From NCBI GenBank assembly GCA_023079485.1, contig CM041092.1, positions 2,489,127-2,553,126 of the forward strand: a DNA stretch of 64,000 nucleotides, read 5' to 3'. The translations under genes and the position numbers were made by a program. Shown here piece after piece: positions 21,362-32,241 of this stretch (positions within the stretch are counted from its first letter, which is position 1; every line of letters starts with the position of its first letter). The stretch is from Archilochus colubris (lineage: Eukaryota; Chordata; Aves; Apodiformes; Trochilidae). The notes beneath the pieces were generated by a model that was not told the origin of the DNA, ran no database searches, and was given only the letters and a program-made list of their open reading frames with translations.

Positions 21362-24352
21362 TGCTTGTCTTGATTTTGTCCAGGAACTTGGATTTGATCC
21401 AGAACCTTCATGTGGGCTGCCAGATGACTCCTGACTTCAGGATGTGTCTGTGTGGGACCTGGGTGTCACTTGAGTCTTTGCTTGAGGCTGAGTGACTGAA
21501 GGGCTCTGGTGTTGTGGGTACTGTGGAGCTTGAGGTGAATGAAGTGCATTGAGAGATAAAGTCCTTCAAAGGTGACAAGTGGCATGTGAATGCCCTGTTC
21601 TTGTCCTGTGACAGTAAAGGAAATAAGCACAGGTTTTAGTCCTGAGACTTGAGCAGTTTTTGTTCCTTGCAGCCTCTCAACTTTGTTGTGGCTCCATCAT
21701 AAAATGGGACCAGTGCCTGAGTCCTTGTGGTTCTTTCCACTTGTGAGTTCCCTGAAACAAATGGTGTAAGAGCTGATGACAGATGACATTTAGGAATCTT
21801 CCCAGCCCATGCTTGAGCCTGGTGCCCACAGCAGGAGTGCTGGTTTGGATCTCTCTGATATCCCTTCCAGCCCCTCTTGATGGCCTTGAGATTTCTGTCT
21901 TTTCCTTAAATATGCTTGAAACTGTCCAGTGCTTCAACACTTACTGGTGGAGTGGGAGAAATGGCTACTAACTGGTAGCTAATTTATTTCCATAATTCTT
22001 GTTTTCTAAAGAAACCATGCTAAAAAGCCACCCCTGTGTTGGTATAACCTTTGGTGCTTGGCTGGGGTTGGCTCATACTTGAGCTGCTGATTCATTCAAC
22101 ACTGTTTAACTTGGTTGAAGAGAATTACAGCAGGGTTTCCAGATAGCAGAAATTTATTAGTTTGAAACTTGGAGGTGGGAGGGAAGAAAGAGGAAGGAAA
22201 TCTGAGCTCCAGTAGATCAATCTTTTGGTTACATTGGCATGAAATCAAGAACAGGAGGAGAAAAATTGTGCAACAAGAATCTGAGTCTTTCCTGGCTTGT
22301 CACTTTCTATTAATAGGAACCCAAAAAGACCTGGCTTCCTGGGCTGAAAGCAATAGTGACATATCCTTAATGATTGTCTTACTTTTACTTTTTAATCTGG
22401 TCTCTTTTACATGCTGACAACATTTTTTTAATGGATGCCATAGCCCATGCTGAAGTCTGGGACTGCATCTTGAGAGACACACGAAGCACTTGGTGATGTT
22501 AATAAAATGAGAGGATGTCTGGGGGTGCCTCTTCCAACCCCTCCACCCATAATCAACATTTGGTGCTTCTCTCCTACTCCCCCTCACCCTTGGAAAGAGC
22601 CTTTTGTAAAATGTAAAAATTACCTCCTCATCCCAATAATGCTTTCAGATAGAATAAGGCAGAAGTGGTCAGAGACATCAGCAGTCTAAGTGTTAGGGTT
22701 TTCCTCTTTGCTTGGCTCTTGTGCTAAATTTAGTCTGTCCCCTAGAGAGCTTAAAATTATATTTTTTTAATCTGTTCTGGTTTTGTGCAGGCTGTGCTGT
22801 GACTCCTCCTCACCTCTGCCTGTGTCCTATTTGCCACAGGAGCCAAATTATGGATATGAGAGATGAGGTGATACACTTGACACCTATTAAAGTTGTTAGA
22901 AGGCTCACCACTGGTTTCAGTGGAACCTCATCAGGAGAAGCATCACTTATGAATTGCTAAGTAATGCTATTAGTTGAAAAAAAAAAAAAAAACACATCTT
23001 GGGGAATGTCTTAGCAAAGCAGAGGCTGTTAGCAGAGGGCTGGCTCCCAGCAGCTGAGCACAGCTGAATGCAATGGTCTGTTCCTGAAATCTGCCATCTG
23101 AGGGACATTTAATTCATTTTAATGCTCCCTGACTGCATTTCATGGGAGAGCATGCAAAACTGCTACTGCTAAATGCACCTTTAAAAAAGAAGGGGGGATG
23201 TGCATGCAAGAGGGGTTCTTTTGCCATGTAACCCCCTCCCCAGGCAGGGGCTGGATCAGGGAAGCTCCAGAGGCCCTGGAATTCTGCTGAGCATCAACTT
23301 GAGACAAAAGGAAGCAGAGAAAAGGAAATAGCAGGAGGACTTCTTGGCCAAGTTGAATGTTTGATGCCTTTTGTGTTTTTGGAGAAATAACACTTGTAAA
23401 TATTTTTTGAGCAAGCAAGTCTGCACCCACTTTATACATTGATTTCCTCAGTTTTTTATCTCTCAGGGTCTTGAAAACTGGACTTAACTTTTCAGTGTTT
23501 CCTTATATACAGTGCCCATGGTTTTATAACTCAGTGCTGGGAATCTCTCTCCATCAGTACAAGAGGCTTTCCCTGTCCCTTTTTGCTCATTTCTATATAA
23601 TATTGAGACCACATGGTTGCTATTTTTTTCTTGCACTGCCCAAACAGTGTATCCATCCTGCTTTAAGCAGCATTTTAAAAAAATGATTATTTCTTGATGT
23701 TCTGAATGTCTCTGAAGTGAAAACTTGAGTAACTTTCTTCCCAGTCTAACCAGTGCCCTGTGCCTTTCCCCCAGTAGAGAAACATTTCACTCAATAGCAG
23801 CCTATGGAACACTGTGGTGGCCTCAGCTGTGTCACCAGGATTCTTCAAAACCTTGCTGCTTCTCAGAAGGAAGATCTGTTCCATTTCACATCCTTTTTTC
23901 CCCTGTCTACTGGGTGGCTGGAGCTTGCTGGAGAAAGCAAAAAAAAAAAAATTAAGATTCATTGCTATCTTTTTGTTCTTGTGCATACAAATACTATAGA
24001 CACAGGCATGGGATTATTTATTCATAGGTGTGAGGAAACTGTCTAAATATTTCAAACAAAATTAACATTTAAAAATGCATGAAAAGTGATTACAGTGTTT
24101 AGTCCTACCTCAGGCATGGAGCTCTGTTTTTTCTTCCTCTGAAGTTTTTGCAAGAATTCCATTCTGAAAATGAAGTGCTGATGTATACGAAGGATAATTA
24201 GAGAACAAATTTAAATAATTAAATTATATCATTTTTCTGTGGAACCCCTGCCAGTGGCTGAGCATTTGGCACTTCTGTGAGAACTGAAAAACCTCGAATA
24301 ATTAATAAGTAACAGGTTTACAAAATCTTTGTGATATTCCTGATTATTCCCT
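21362..24352. other. Noncoding, unique sequence
   Basis: No repeats of note apart from poly-A near 22976 and 23938. Open frames of up to 99 codons (for example 23140-23439 and 23687-23986, minus) carry no recognisable motif. Confidence 0.6.
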
Positions 24353-24435
24353 GCTCTAGCAGGGGGGGTTGGACTAGATGATCTTTCGAGGTCCCTTCCA
24401 ACCCCTAGGATTCTATGATTCTATGATTCTATGAT
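24353..24435 (+). mobile_element. CR1 LINE 3' tail only
   Basis: GGGGGGGTTGGACTAGATGA, then a GAGGTCCCTTCCAACCCC block and three ATTCTATG-type tail units. It closely matches the end of the long CR1 at 28159-29128, so the two belong to one subfamily. Only ~80 bases were inserted or survive. Confidence 0.93.
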
Positions 24436-24469
24436 CTGAGAGGACTTTGAAGACAGCAGCAGTAAATTT

Positions 24470-25260
24470 CACAGAATCATCTGGGTTGGAAAGGAGCTCT
24501 GAGATCATCAAGTCCAACCTTTGATCCACTCCCCCTGTGATTCCCAGCCCATGGCACTCAGTGCCACATTCAGTCTCTTCTTAAAAACCTCCAGGGATGG
24601 TGAATCCATCCCCTCCCTGGGCAGCCCATTCCAATGGGATGAATTGGGAAGAATTCTTTGGGAAGAATATTTATATCCAACCTAACCCTCCCCTGGCAGA
24701 CCTGAAGCCCATGGCCTCTTATCTGACTGATAGAGCCTGACCCCCCCTGGCTCCAACCTCCTTTCCTGTCCATCCAGACTCTTAGGTCCCTTTCTGCCAC
24801 TCTGTACCCAGCCTGGAGCATCCCATGGGGTTGTTGGGTTGAACCTCATCCCATTGGAATCAGCCCAACTGAGTCCAGGTCCCTCTGCAGAGCCCTCCTG
24901 CCTTCCAGCTGATCCACAGTCCCCCCCAGTTTAGTGTCATCAGTGAATTTGCTAATTGTGGACTCAATGCCCTCATCTAAATCATCACTGAAGATATTAA
25001 ACAGAACTGGGCCCAACACTGATCCCTGGGCAACACCAAGTGGATGCAGCACCATTCACCACCACTCTCTGGTGTCCCTCCAGCCAGTTCCTAACCCAGC
25101 ACAGAGCTGTGTCCTGACAGCTTTTCCAGGAGAATGCTTTGGGAGATGGTGCCAAAGGCTTTGCTGAATTCCAGGGAGACTCCATCCCCAGCCTTCCCCT
25201 CACCCCCAGGAGGGTCACCTGATGGCAAAAGGAGCTCAGCTTGGTCAGACATTTGCTTGA
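24470..25260 (-). mobile_element. CR1 LINE with internal deletion or two joined pieces
   Basis: The left end (ACAGAATCATCTGGGTTGG) is a reversed CR1 3' end. To about 24790 it follows the CR1 ORF2 C-terminal region and 3' UTR. From about 24800 to 25260 it instead matches the reverse transcriptase region ([27 protein letters not shown]). The ORF2 stretch between these two parts, well over 100 codons in related copies, is missing. It lies tail-to-tail with the fragment ending at 24435, 34 bases away. Confidence 0.88.
24846..25260 (-). pseudogene. CR1 ORF2 reverse transcriptase fragment, inactive
   Basis: Reverse transcriptase remnant of a CR1 LINE. Motif C is present as FTDD (codons at 24936-24947), where related CR1 copies read FADD, so the two catalytic Asp codons remain. 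Motif A reads SLEFSKAFG: the codon at 25169-25171 is Glu, where the family has the catalytic Asp in LDFSKAFD. The two motifs are in different reading frames, so there is at least one frameshift between them. A stretch before SVLGPV also seems shortened. The family copies its own RNA by target-primed reverse transcription in the nucleus; this copy cannot. Family residues are from recall. Confidence 0.85.
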
Positions 25261-26959
25261 CTCTGGATCTCCCTAGTGCCATATCACAACTACTGAGTGA
25301 TGTTTGCACCAGTCAGGGTCAGAACAACTTAATACTTGTGTGATTTTCCAGTCTGTTGCTTTTTACTGATAATTGGTTGCCCAACTTCCTGTGCACACCA
25401 ACAGGAGAAATAAATTTTGAGGAGGAATTTGAGTCAAGCTCAGAACCGAGCTCTGAGGTTGGTTCTGTTCATCATTTTTATTATGTGATACCCAAGAGCT
25501 CTTCTTTTGCTTCTTTCTGTTTTGCAGTTTAGAAGTAAAGCCATTTGAAGGAGAAAATGACTCAAATGGTCTGGCAGGTACTTTTGTTCACATCAGATAG
25601 GAGCAGCTGGGAGGGACTGCTCAGGGGGTACAGCACAGACCAAGTACCTGTAGCAATCAGAGGGTTTTCTTGGGTCAAGGAAGAGCTTTTCTTCTTCTTG
25701 TATGCTCACAGCCAGCTGGAAAGAGTATTTTGCAGTATTTTCATTCCTTTCAGTAGCCAGGGATAGGCTCTCTTCTTTTAATGAGAATTCTATGGATGCA
25801 TGTGTAGAATGTTACAGGGGTTTTTTTTTTGAACAGGAGATTCTTCAAATCTCCAGAGAAATATGTTGCTGCTTCAGACTTTTAGAGAAGAAAAGGCTAA
25901 TTAAGCTGTACCAAAGGTTTTTAAGGATCATTTCAGTGATAGAGAATGTCTTTATATGCTGAGGTTCTGCAGAGTGAATGGGGACAACAAACCACGAAAC
26001 ATCAGAACAAGGATTTAAAAGCCAAAAAAGATCAGAGGGCTCTTCTATTTGAGCATGCTGGAGCATTTATTCTTCCTGAGTTGTTACCTTCTCTGTGTGT
26101 GTCTGTTTAAGGCTGGAAAAGGGGGAAAATGCAGGCAGAAGGCTGCTTATTTTTTCCTTCTGGCTGGAGGGAAGCTTGGCCACAGAATAGAGAATGGGAA
26201 GTAGGTTGGTGAGTGCTGATGTCAGGGGAGTTCTGCTGGGGGCAGGAAGTTCCTCAGCCCACAGCTGCTGGGTGACACCAATGCTCCTTTGTGTTCCTTT
26301 GTCTCCAGAGGAGGAATTTGCTGGTTGTACCACGGGGCAAAATTTCTTGGATCCAAGTTGCAGCTTCTGTGGGTGGAGAAGAATGTTTCAAAGGGCTAAA
26401 CTGAGCTGAGTCTGAAAGGAAGAAGGAGGGTACTCAGGCTGCTGCTTGGGAAGTGGTCTCACTAGGTTGATTTTTAAGGACCAGGCACCACGGGGATAGT
26501 TTAGTAGTTTAGTTGGTGCTGCTCTTCCAGCTTTTCATGACATCATATTCAATCAAGGCCTCTGTATTTTAGTCATCTCAATTTTTTTTTTCCCACGATA
26601 GATCATATTTGCTAGTTGGTTTAGTCTGAGCAGCCTTAATGCCTTCATGTTCTGCAAAGCTCCTTGATTTTTATTCAAAGGTGAATCAATGCCAATGCTG
26701 TTGGGTTAACAGTGTCCTCCAAAGTGCAGAAAAAGACTCTGAGCCCATTCTGAGAATCCCCATGGTATAGAGGGGAGGTCTCTGTTGGGCTTCTGTGAGC
26801 ACTGGAGGGGCTGACACAAAATGTCTTCTGGTGGGGATGTGCCATGAGGCTTAATCCAGCCCAAAGTGACAGTGCTGGCAAGTTTTATGAAGGAATCAGA
26901 GCACTGTTATGTCAGCTGGAGACCAGGATAGCTCTCCATGTGTTGAAAGCCATGTTTTG

Positions 26960-26990
26960 AAAACTCAAGGTCTACTAGACCTTGAGTTTT
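26960..26990. repeat. 31-bp near-perfect palindrome (15-bp arms, 1-base centre)
   Basis: The left arm AAAACTCAAGGTCTA (26960-26974) and right arm TAGACCTTGAGTTTT (26976-26990) are exact reverse complements around a single C at 26975. As RNA it would fold into a 14-bp stem with a 3-base loop, and three G-U pairs could extend it outward. Such perfect symmetry is unexpected in old neutral DNA. No role is known. Confidence 0.97.
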
Positions 26991-27642
26991 TGGCTGTCAG
27001 CTCCTACAGCAGCATCCAAAAGCCTGCTTTTCCCATCTGCTCTTGCAAAGGTAAATGTGAAAATTCACTCTGGGGCCAGATCTTACTTCTCCATTAGCTC
27101 TACATTAGTCTAAACCTTCTCTTTTATTCCTTGGAGCTGCATGGAATCTTCAGTTGGTTCTGGTTGCACAGCCAGGTGGGTAAAAATGCTTTTCATGGTG
27201 ACCATCCCTGGCCTACAGCTTCTTGTTGACTTCTAACATGATGCAAGCCACTGTTTGTTGGCTGATTCAGGGCTGGGTTCCTGAATGATTGCTTCCTTCT
27301 TGTTTTGGATGTGGTGGGGTTTCTTTTGTTGTTGTTTGTTTTATGTCACCAGAGGAATGATCAATAGAAGCCTTGAGCTGAAGCCAATGGGACTTGTAGG
27401 AGGAAGTCTGGAATGAATTCCTACTGCTGTGTGCTAAGGATCATGAATTCCTGACATTCCTGCCACCTGGAAAGGCTCAGTGGGCACTTGGGGAAGGAAT
27501 TGGTTCAGAGTTGATTAATTGTCTTTAATTACATTGTGGTGAAGTAATATGCCTGCTATTCCTGATGGAATCCTGGGACTGGGATGGCTGATGGCACCAC
27601 ATGGCTTGCATACCTTGGGACTCTCACTGTTGTTAATGCCTT

Positions 27643-27692
27643 CTTGAGGAGGTAATGATTGACTTGAGGAGGTAATGATTGACTTGAGGAGG
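27643..27692. repeat. 20-bp minisatellite, 2.5 copies
   Basis: CTTGAGGAGGTAATGATTGA is repeated exactly at 27643 and 27663, followed by CTTGAGGAGG at 27683. Confidence 0.95.
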
Positions 27693-27830
27693 AGCTTCAG
27701 AAAATTACCCACCCCACAGAATTAATCTACAAAGCAAAATTTTATTTTTTCTCTGCCTTTTAGTCAGGTTTCATTGTAGCTTACTATAAAAACTTACTGA
27801 TTATTAAAAAAAAATAAATGGTAATTTGTA

Positions 27831-28155
27831 ATAGAGTCATAGAATCGTTTGGGATGGATGGGACCTTAAAGCTCATCCAGTGCCACCCCTGCCATGGGCA
27901 GGGACACCTCCCCCAGCCCAGGGTGCTCCAAACCCCATCCAACCTTCAACACTGCCAGGGATGGGGCAGCCACAGCTCCTCTGGGAACCTGGGACAGGGG
28001 CTCAGCACCCTCAAATTAAATAATTTCTTCCTAATTTCTGACCTAAATTTCCCCTTTTTCAGCTTGAAACCATTCATTCCCCCTCATCCCATCACTCCTT
28101 GTCCCAAGTCCCTCCCCAGCTTTCCTGGAGCCCCTTTAGGCACTGGGAGGCTCCT
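27831..28155 (-). mobile_element. CR1 LINE 3' fragment (older subfamily)
   Basis: ATAGAGTCATAGAATCGTTT followed by GGGCAGGGACACCTCCCC, GGGATGGGGCAGCCACAGC and CCTAAATTTCCCC is the reverse of the same CR1 subfamily as at 6863. It stops at about 28155, where a plus-strand CR1 begins. Confidence 0.92.
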
Positions 28156-28158
28156 ATA

Positions 28159-29128
28159 GAGTCCCTCAGGGGTTGGTACTGGGACCGGTGTTGTTCAATA
28201 TCTTCATCAACGACTTGGATGAGGGTATAGAATGTACCCTCAGCAAGTTTGCTGATGACACTAAGCTGGGAGGAGTGGCTGATACACCAGAAGGCTGTGC
28301 TGCCATTCAGAGAGAGACAGGCTGGAGAGCTGGGCAGGGAGAAACATGATGAAATTCAACAAGGGGAAGTGTAGAGTTTTGCATTTGGGGAAGAACAACA
28401 TGATGTCCCAGTATAGGTTGGGGGCTGACCTGCTGGAGAGCAGTGTAGGTGAAAGAGACCTGGGGGTCCTGGTAGACAAGAAGATGACCATGAGCCAGCA
28501 ATGTGCCCTTGTGGCCAAGAAGGCCAATGGCATCCTGGGGTGCATTAGAAAGGGTGTGGTTAGTAGGTCAAGAGAGGTTCTCCTCCCCCTCTATTCTGCA
28601 TTGGTGAGGCCGCACCTGGAGTATTGTGTCCAGTTCTGGGCCCCTCAGTTCAAGAAGGACAGGGAAGTGCTTGAAAGAGTCCAGCGCAGAGCTACTAAGA
28701 TGATTAAGGGAGTGGAACATCTCCCTTATGAGGAAAGGCTGAGGGAGCTGGGTCTCTTTAGTTTGGAGAAAAGGAGACTGAGGGGTGACCTCATCAATGT
28801 TTTCAAATATGTAAGGGGTGAGTGTCAGGGAGATGGAGTTAGGCTCTTCTCAGTGGTGACCAGTGATAGGACAAGGGGTAATGGGTGTAAATTGGAGCAC
28901 AGGAGGTTCAAGTTGAATATCCGGAAAAATGTTTTTCCTGTAAGGGTGACAGAGCCCTGGAACAGGCTGCCCAGGGGGGTCGTGGAGTCTCCTTCACTGG
29001 AGACATTCAAAACCCGCCTGGACACGTTCCTATGCGAGGTACTCTAGGTGGCCCTGCTCTGGCAGGGGGGGTTGGACTAGATGATCTTTCAAGGTCCCTT
29101 CCAACCCCAAGGATTCTATAATTCTATA
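28159..29128 (+). mobile_element. CR1 LINE, longest copy in window, 5'-truncated
   Basis: Starts inside the reverse transcriptase at GTCCCTCAGGGG (28161) and runs through the rest of ORF2, a stop at 29047, and a 3' UTR with GGGGGGGTTGGACTAGATGA, ending in a tail of two near-identical ATTCTATA units. About 970 bp. Its 5' end abuts the 5' end of the minus-strand CR1 at 27831-28155, so the two stand head to head. Confidence 0.96.
28161..29047 (+). pseudogene. CR1 ORF2 C-terminal half, one frameshift
   Basis: Encodes the end of the CR1 reverse transcriptase and its C-terminal extension. The first part, in frame from 28161, contains [17 protein letters not shown] and the catalytic FADD box at 28248-28259, then meets a stop at 28347-28349. 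From 28346 a second frame stays open for 233 codons, starting [18 protein letters not shown] and passing through [29 protein letters not shown] and [11 protein letters not shown] to LDTFLCEVL. Compared with the family, a few bases seem lost around 28310-28320, which explains the frame change. It lacks the endonuclease and the first half of the polymerase, so it is inactive. The long open second frame suggests modest age. Confidence 0.93.
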
Positions 29129-30400
29129 GCAAACCAGTCAGTTTTTAAAGGAATAAAATTTTTGTGTCCCCCCAGACAGCAGGGTAACACCGTGGGTGAT
29201 TGCAGAAGGCCTGAGCAGAGCCTTTATTTGTCTTTTAAATCAGCAGTGCTTCCCCCATCAGTGCCCTGTTGCTAAGGCATGAGATGCTCTGGGTGGGATT
29301 TTAGGAGCCAAATGTAAATGTGCTTAATGAGACCCGAGGGGGCTGGGGGGGAAATGGCTTTTAGCAGCAGATGCAGACAAAAGGATTGGATTTCAGTCTC
29401 AAAAAGAAAGAAAGAAAAAAAAAGTCAAAGGCAGAAAGACAAAAGACACTGCAGCCCCAACCAGAGGAAGGAGGTGTCAGAATGTAGAAGGCTCAACAGC
29501 TGTTTTGGGTTTTTTATCCATTGGTGGAAGGCTGGAAAATTCAACAAAACACCAAAAGCACATTAAATCCTTTTCTAAAAAAGCTGCAGTTGACCAGGAC
29601 CTGGGCTACCAAACAAAAATTTTAAGTTTATAGGGAATGCACCTAAAATACAGAGCTTCTCCTCAGTGGGTGTTGTAGGAAAACCACTCCAAATCCCAGA
29701 AGGAAAGTGAGATCACTGAGATCTTACTGAAAAATCTGGTGAATAATCTGAAAGCTGCTGTTCCAAAACCTGTAAATTCCACCTGAAAATATTTCTGCTG
29801 TTGACAGGTGTTCCAAGCACTGCTCTGGCTGCTCAGTTTTTGTCTCAAACTGGTGCAAAGTGGGATGATTTCTGATCTGGAGCAGTGCTGCTGTTTGATG
29901 CTGGTGAAAAAGGAAGCACAAAGGAATTAAGGAATATTTTTATTGGCTTCAGCAACAGCTCTGCAGCTCAGGTGGTGTTTAAATTACCTACCTCAGGGTT
30001 TGGGAGTAGAACTCATATAACATTTTTAATATTAAAAAAAAAAAAAGGCACTAACTTGCTGCCCTTGGCAGAATAATTAAACCCTTAAAAGCTCCAGGTT
30101 CCATCTCATCTTCCAGGGGTCAAACTGACACTTCCCTGTTTTCCTCTCAAATCACAGACTCAGAAAGTCACACTCTGAAGAAAAGGGATTTATTTTTCCC
30201 CCCTCAGACTGTTCCCTCTTTCAGCAGAACGTGGATCTGAAGAGATGGATCCCACTGCCTTGTCTATTGCTGGCTGAGCCCAAAAAGGGGGATCCTGACC
30301 TTTATTTTGCCTCTTTTGCCTTCCAGCCTCTCTTGATGGCAATCAGGTTCTCCTTCTTACCTCCTGTTCTGGCATTCACCCCAGCCAGAGTTAGGTATTT
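29129..30400. other. Noncoding, unique sequence
   Basis: Contains an A-rich (AAAG)-type patch at 29399-29425 and a poly-A near 30033. Short open frames only, none recognisable. Confidence 0.6.
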
Positions 30401-30990
30401 TTTTTTTTTAATTTTTTTAAACTTTTTAAATTTTAATTAATTAATTTAATTAATTTTAATTTAATTAATTTTTAATTTTTTTCCCGATTTTTAATTCATT
30501 ATTTATTATCTTCATTACTTTTAATTATATTTATTTTGATAATTAATTGTTCATAATTAATTTTAATATTCTGTCTTATTATTTTCATTACTTTATCGCT
30601 ATAGTTTTATTATTTTCATTATATTAGTATTTTTATCACTTTATTATCTTATAATTTTATTATATTTATATTATTTTTATTTATGTTTAGTTTATTATTC
30701 TAAATTTTTATTATTTTTATTTTAATTTTCATTTTTATTAAATTTTACTTTTATTTGTTTTTTATTTTATTTTTAAATTTTTACTTTTTAAATTTTTATT
30801 TACTTTTAATTTTTACTTTTATTTTTGATTTTATATTTTTGACTTTATTTTTTAATTTGATTTTTTATTTTATTTTTTTTAATTATTTTCTTTTCTAATT
30901 TTTATTTTCTATCGGTAATTTTATCTTCTAATATTTTTATTTTATCGCCTAATTTTTATTTTTATGATTTTATTTCTTATTCTTTAACCT
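30401..30990. repeat. 590-bp T-rich AT low-complexity tract
   Basis: Almost only A and T, with T well above A on the plus strand and very few G. It starts as TTAATTAA-type repeats near 30430-30480 and becomes degenerate TTTTA/TTTAT repeats. Every frame is full of stops, so nothing is coded here. Confidence 0.93.
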
Positions 30991-31607
30991 TTTAAAACGT
31001 TCAAGAATAGGCAATAATAGGGGGGCACTGATGGTTCTTGAAGCCTCAACATAATCCTGCTTCCTGGCTGGGTTTTTGTACAGGGGGGGGGGAAAAAAAC
31101 CCCAAACCATCCAAACCAATTCTGCCAAGCTTCTGTTTTTCTCCCAAGTTAAGCAGATGGATTGGAAATAATATTTAATGTTTATTTCCTCAACATCTCA
31201 ATCTGTGAGGAGCCAGGGGAAAGGGGGGGTTGGTTTGACTGCAAACAAATCAGCCCATGCCAAAGCAAGGGAGTAAATATTGTTGGGTTTTGGTTCCAGT
31301 CAATAAGATGGGAATTGAGAGGGTTTGGAGTTTCATCTGAAGCCTTGAAATAGGAAAAAAAACAAATAAAAAAGGTCTGAGATTTCTGTGGAAAGTTGCT
31401 TCCTAGCTGTTCTGCAGAATGGCAGAAGAGAGGAGCTCCAGAAGTGACAAGGTGTGAGCAATCAAGTCAATGTTTCTACCTGTTGTGGGACTGTTGCTTT
31501 TCAGAGAGTGGGGGTGCCACAGGTATGCTCTGATGGGGCAATTTCATTGTGCAAAAGTCAGATTCTTCCTTATATCCCTGGCATGCTGGGTGGGGTGTTT
31601 TGGTGTG
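30991..31607. other. Unique sequence between two low-complexity tracts
   Basis: Ordinary mixed sequence with a G-run and an A-run near 31083-31100. No gene recognised. Confidence 0.5.
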
Positions 31608-32241
31608 TTTTTTTTTTCTTTTTCCTTTTCTTTTCCCTTCTTTTCCCTTTTCTTTTCCCTTTTCTTTTCCCTTTTCTTTTCCCTTTTCTTTTCCCTTTTC
31701 TTTTCCCTTTTCTTTTCCCTTTTCTTTTCCCTTTTCTTTTCCCTTTTCTTTTCCCTTTTCTTTTCCCTTTTCTTTTCCCTTTTCTTTTCCCTTTTCTTTT
31801 CCCCTTTCTTTCTTCTTTTCTTTTCCCTTTTCCCTTTTTTCTTTTCCTTTTTCCTTTCCTTTTTCCTTTCCTTTTTCTTTTCCTTTTTCCTTTCCTTTTT
31901 CCTTTCCTTTTTCCTTTCCTTTTTCCTTTCCTTTTTCCTTTCCTTTTTCCTTTCCTTTCCCCTTTCCTTTCCCCTTTCCTTTCCCCTTTCCTTTCCCCTT
32001 TCCTTTCCCCTTTCCTTTCCCCTTTCCTTTCCCCTTTCCTTTCCCCTTTCCTTTCCCCTTTCCTTTCCCCTTTCCTTTCCCCTTTCCTTTCCCCTTTCCT
32101 TTCCCCTTTCCTTTCCCCTTTCCTTTCCCCTTTCCTTTCCCCTTTCCTTTCCCCTTTCCTTTCCCCTTTCCTTTCCCCTTTCCTTTCCCCTTTCCTTTCC
32201 CCTTTCCTTTCCCCTTTCCTTTCCCCTTTTCTTTTTTTTTC
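31608..32241. repeat. 12-bp-period polypyrimidine satellite array in three blocks
   Basis: About 630 bp of nearly pure T/C on the plus strand. Block 1 (about 31631-31800) repeats CCCTTTTCTTTT. After a mixed join at about 31801-31850, block 2 (about 31851-31955) repeats TTTTTCCTTTCC. Block 3 (about 31956-32229) repeats CCCCTTTCCTTT more than 20 times with hardly an error. All three units are 12 bp long. Since 12 is a multiple of 3 and stop codons are impossible, several frames on both strands stay open for 230-295 codons (FPFL or GKGK repeats); these are not genes. Confidence 0.97.

Larger units (their letters stand above)
25261..27830. other. Noncoding, unique sequence
   Basis: Contains a 31-bp palindrome and a 20-bp tandem repeat (listed separately). 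Open frames up to ~88 codons are not recognisable. Confidence 0.6.

Noticed and set aside
31631..32229. Regular repeats considered as a CRISPR array
   Set aside because: Units are contiguous with no unique spacers, and the genome is avian.
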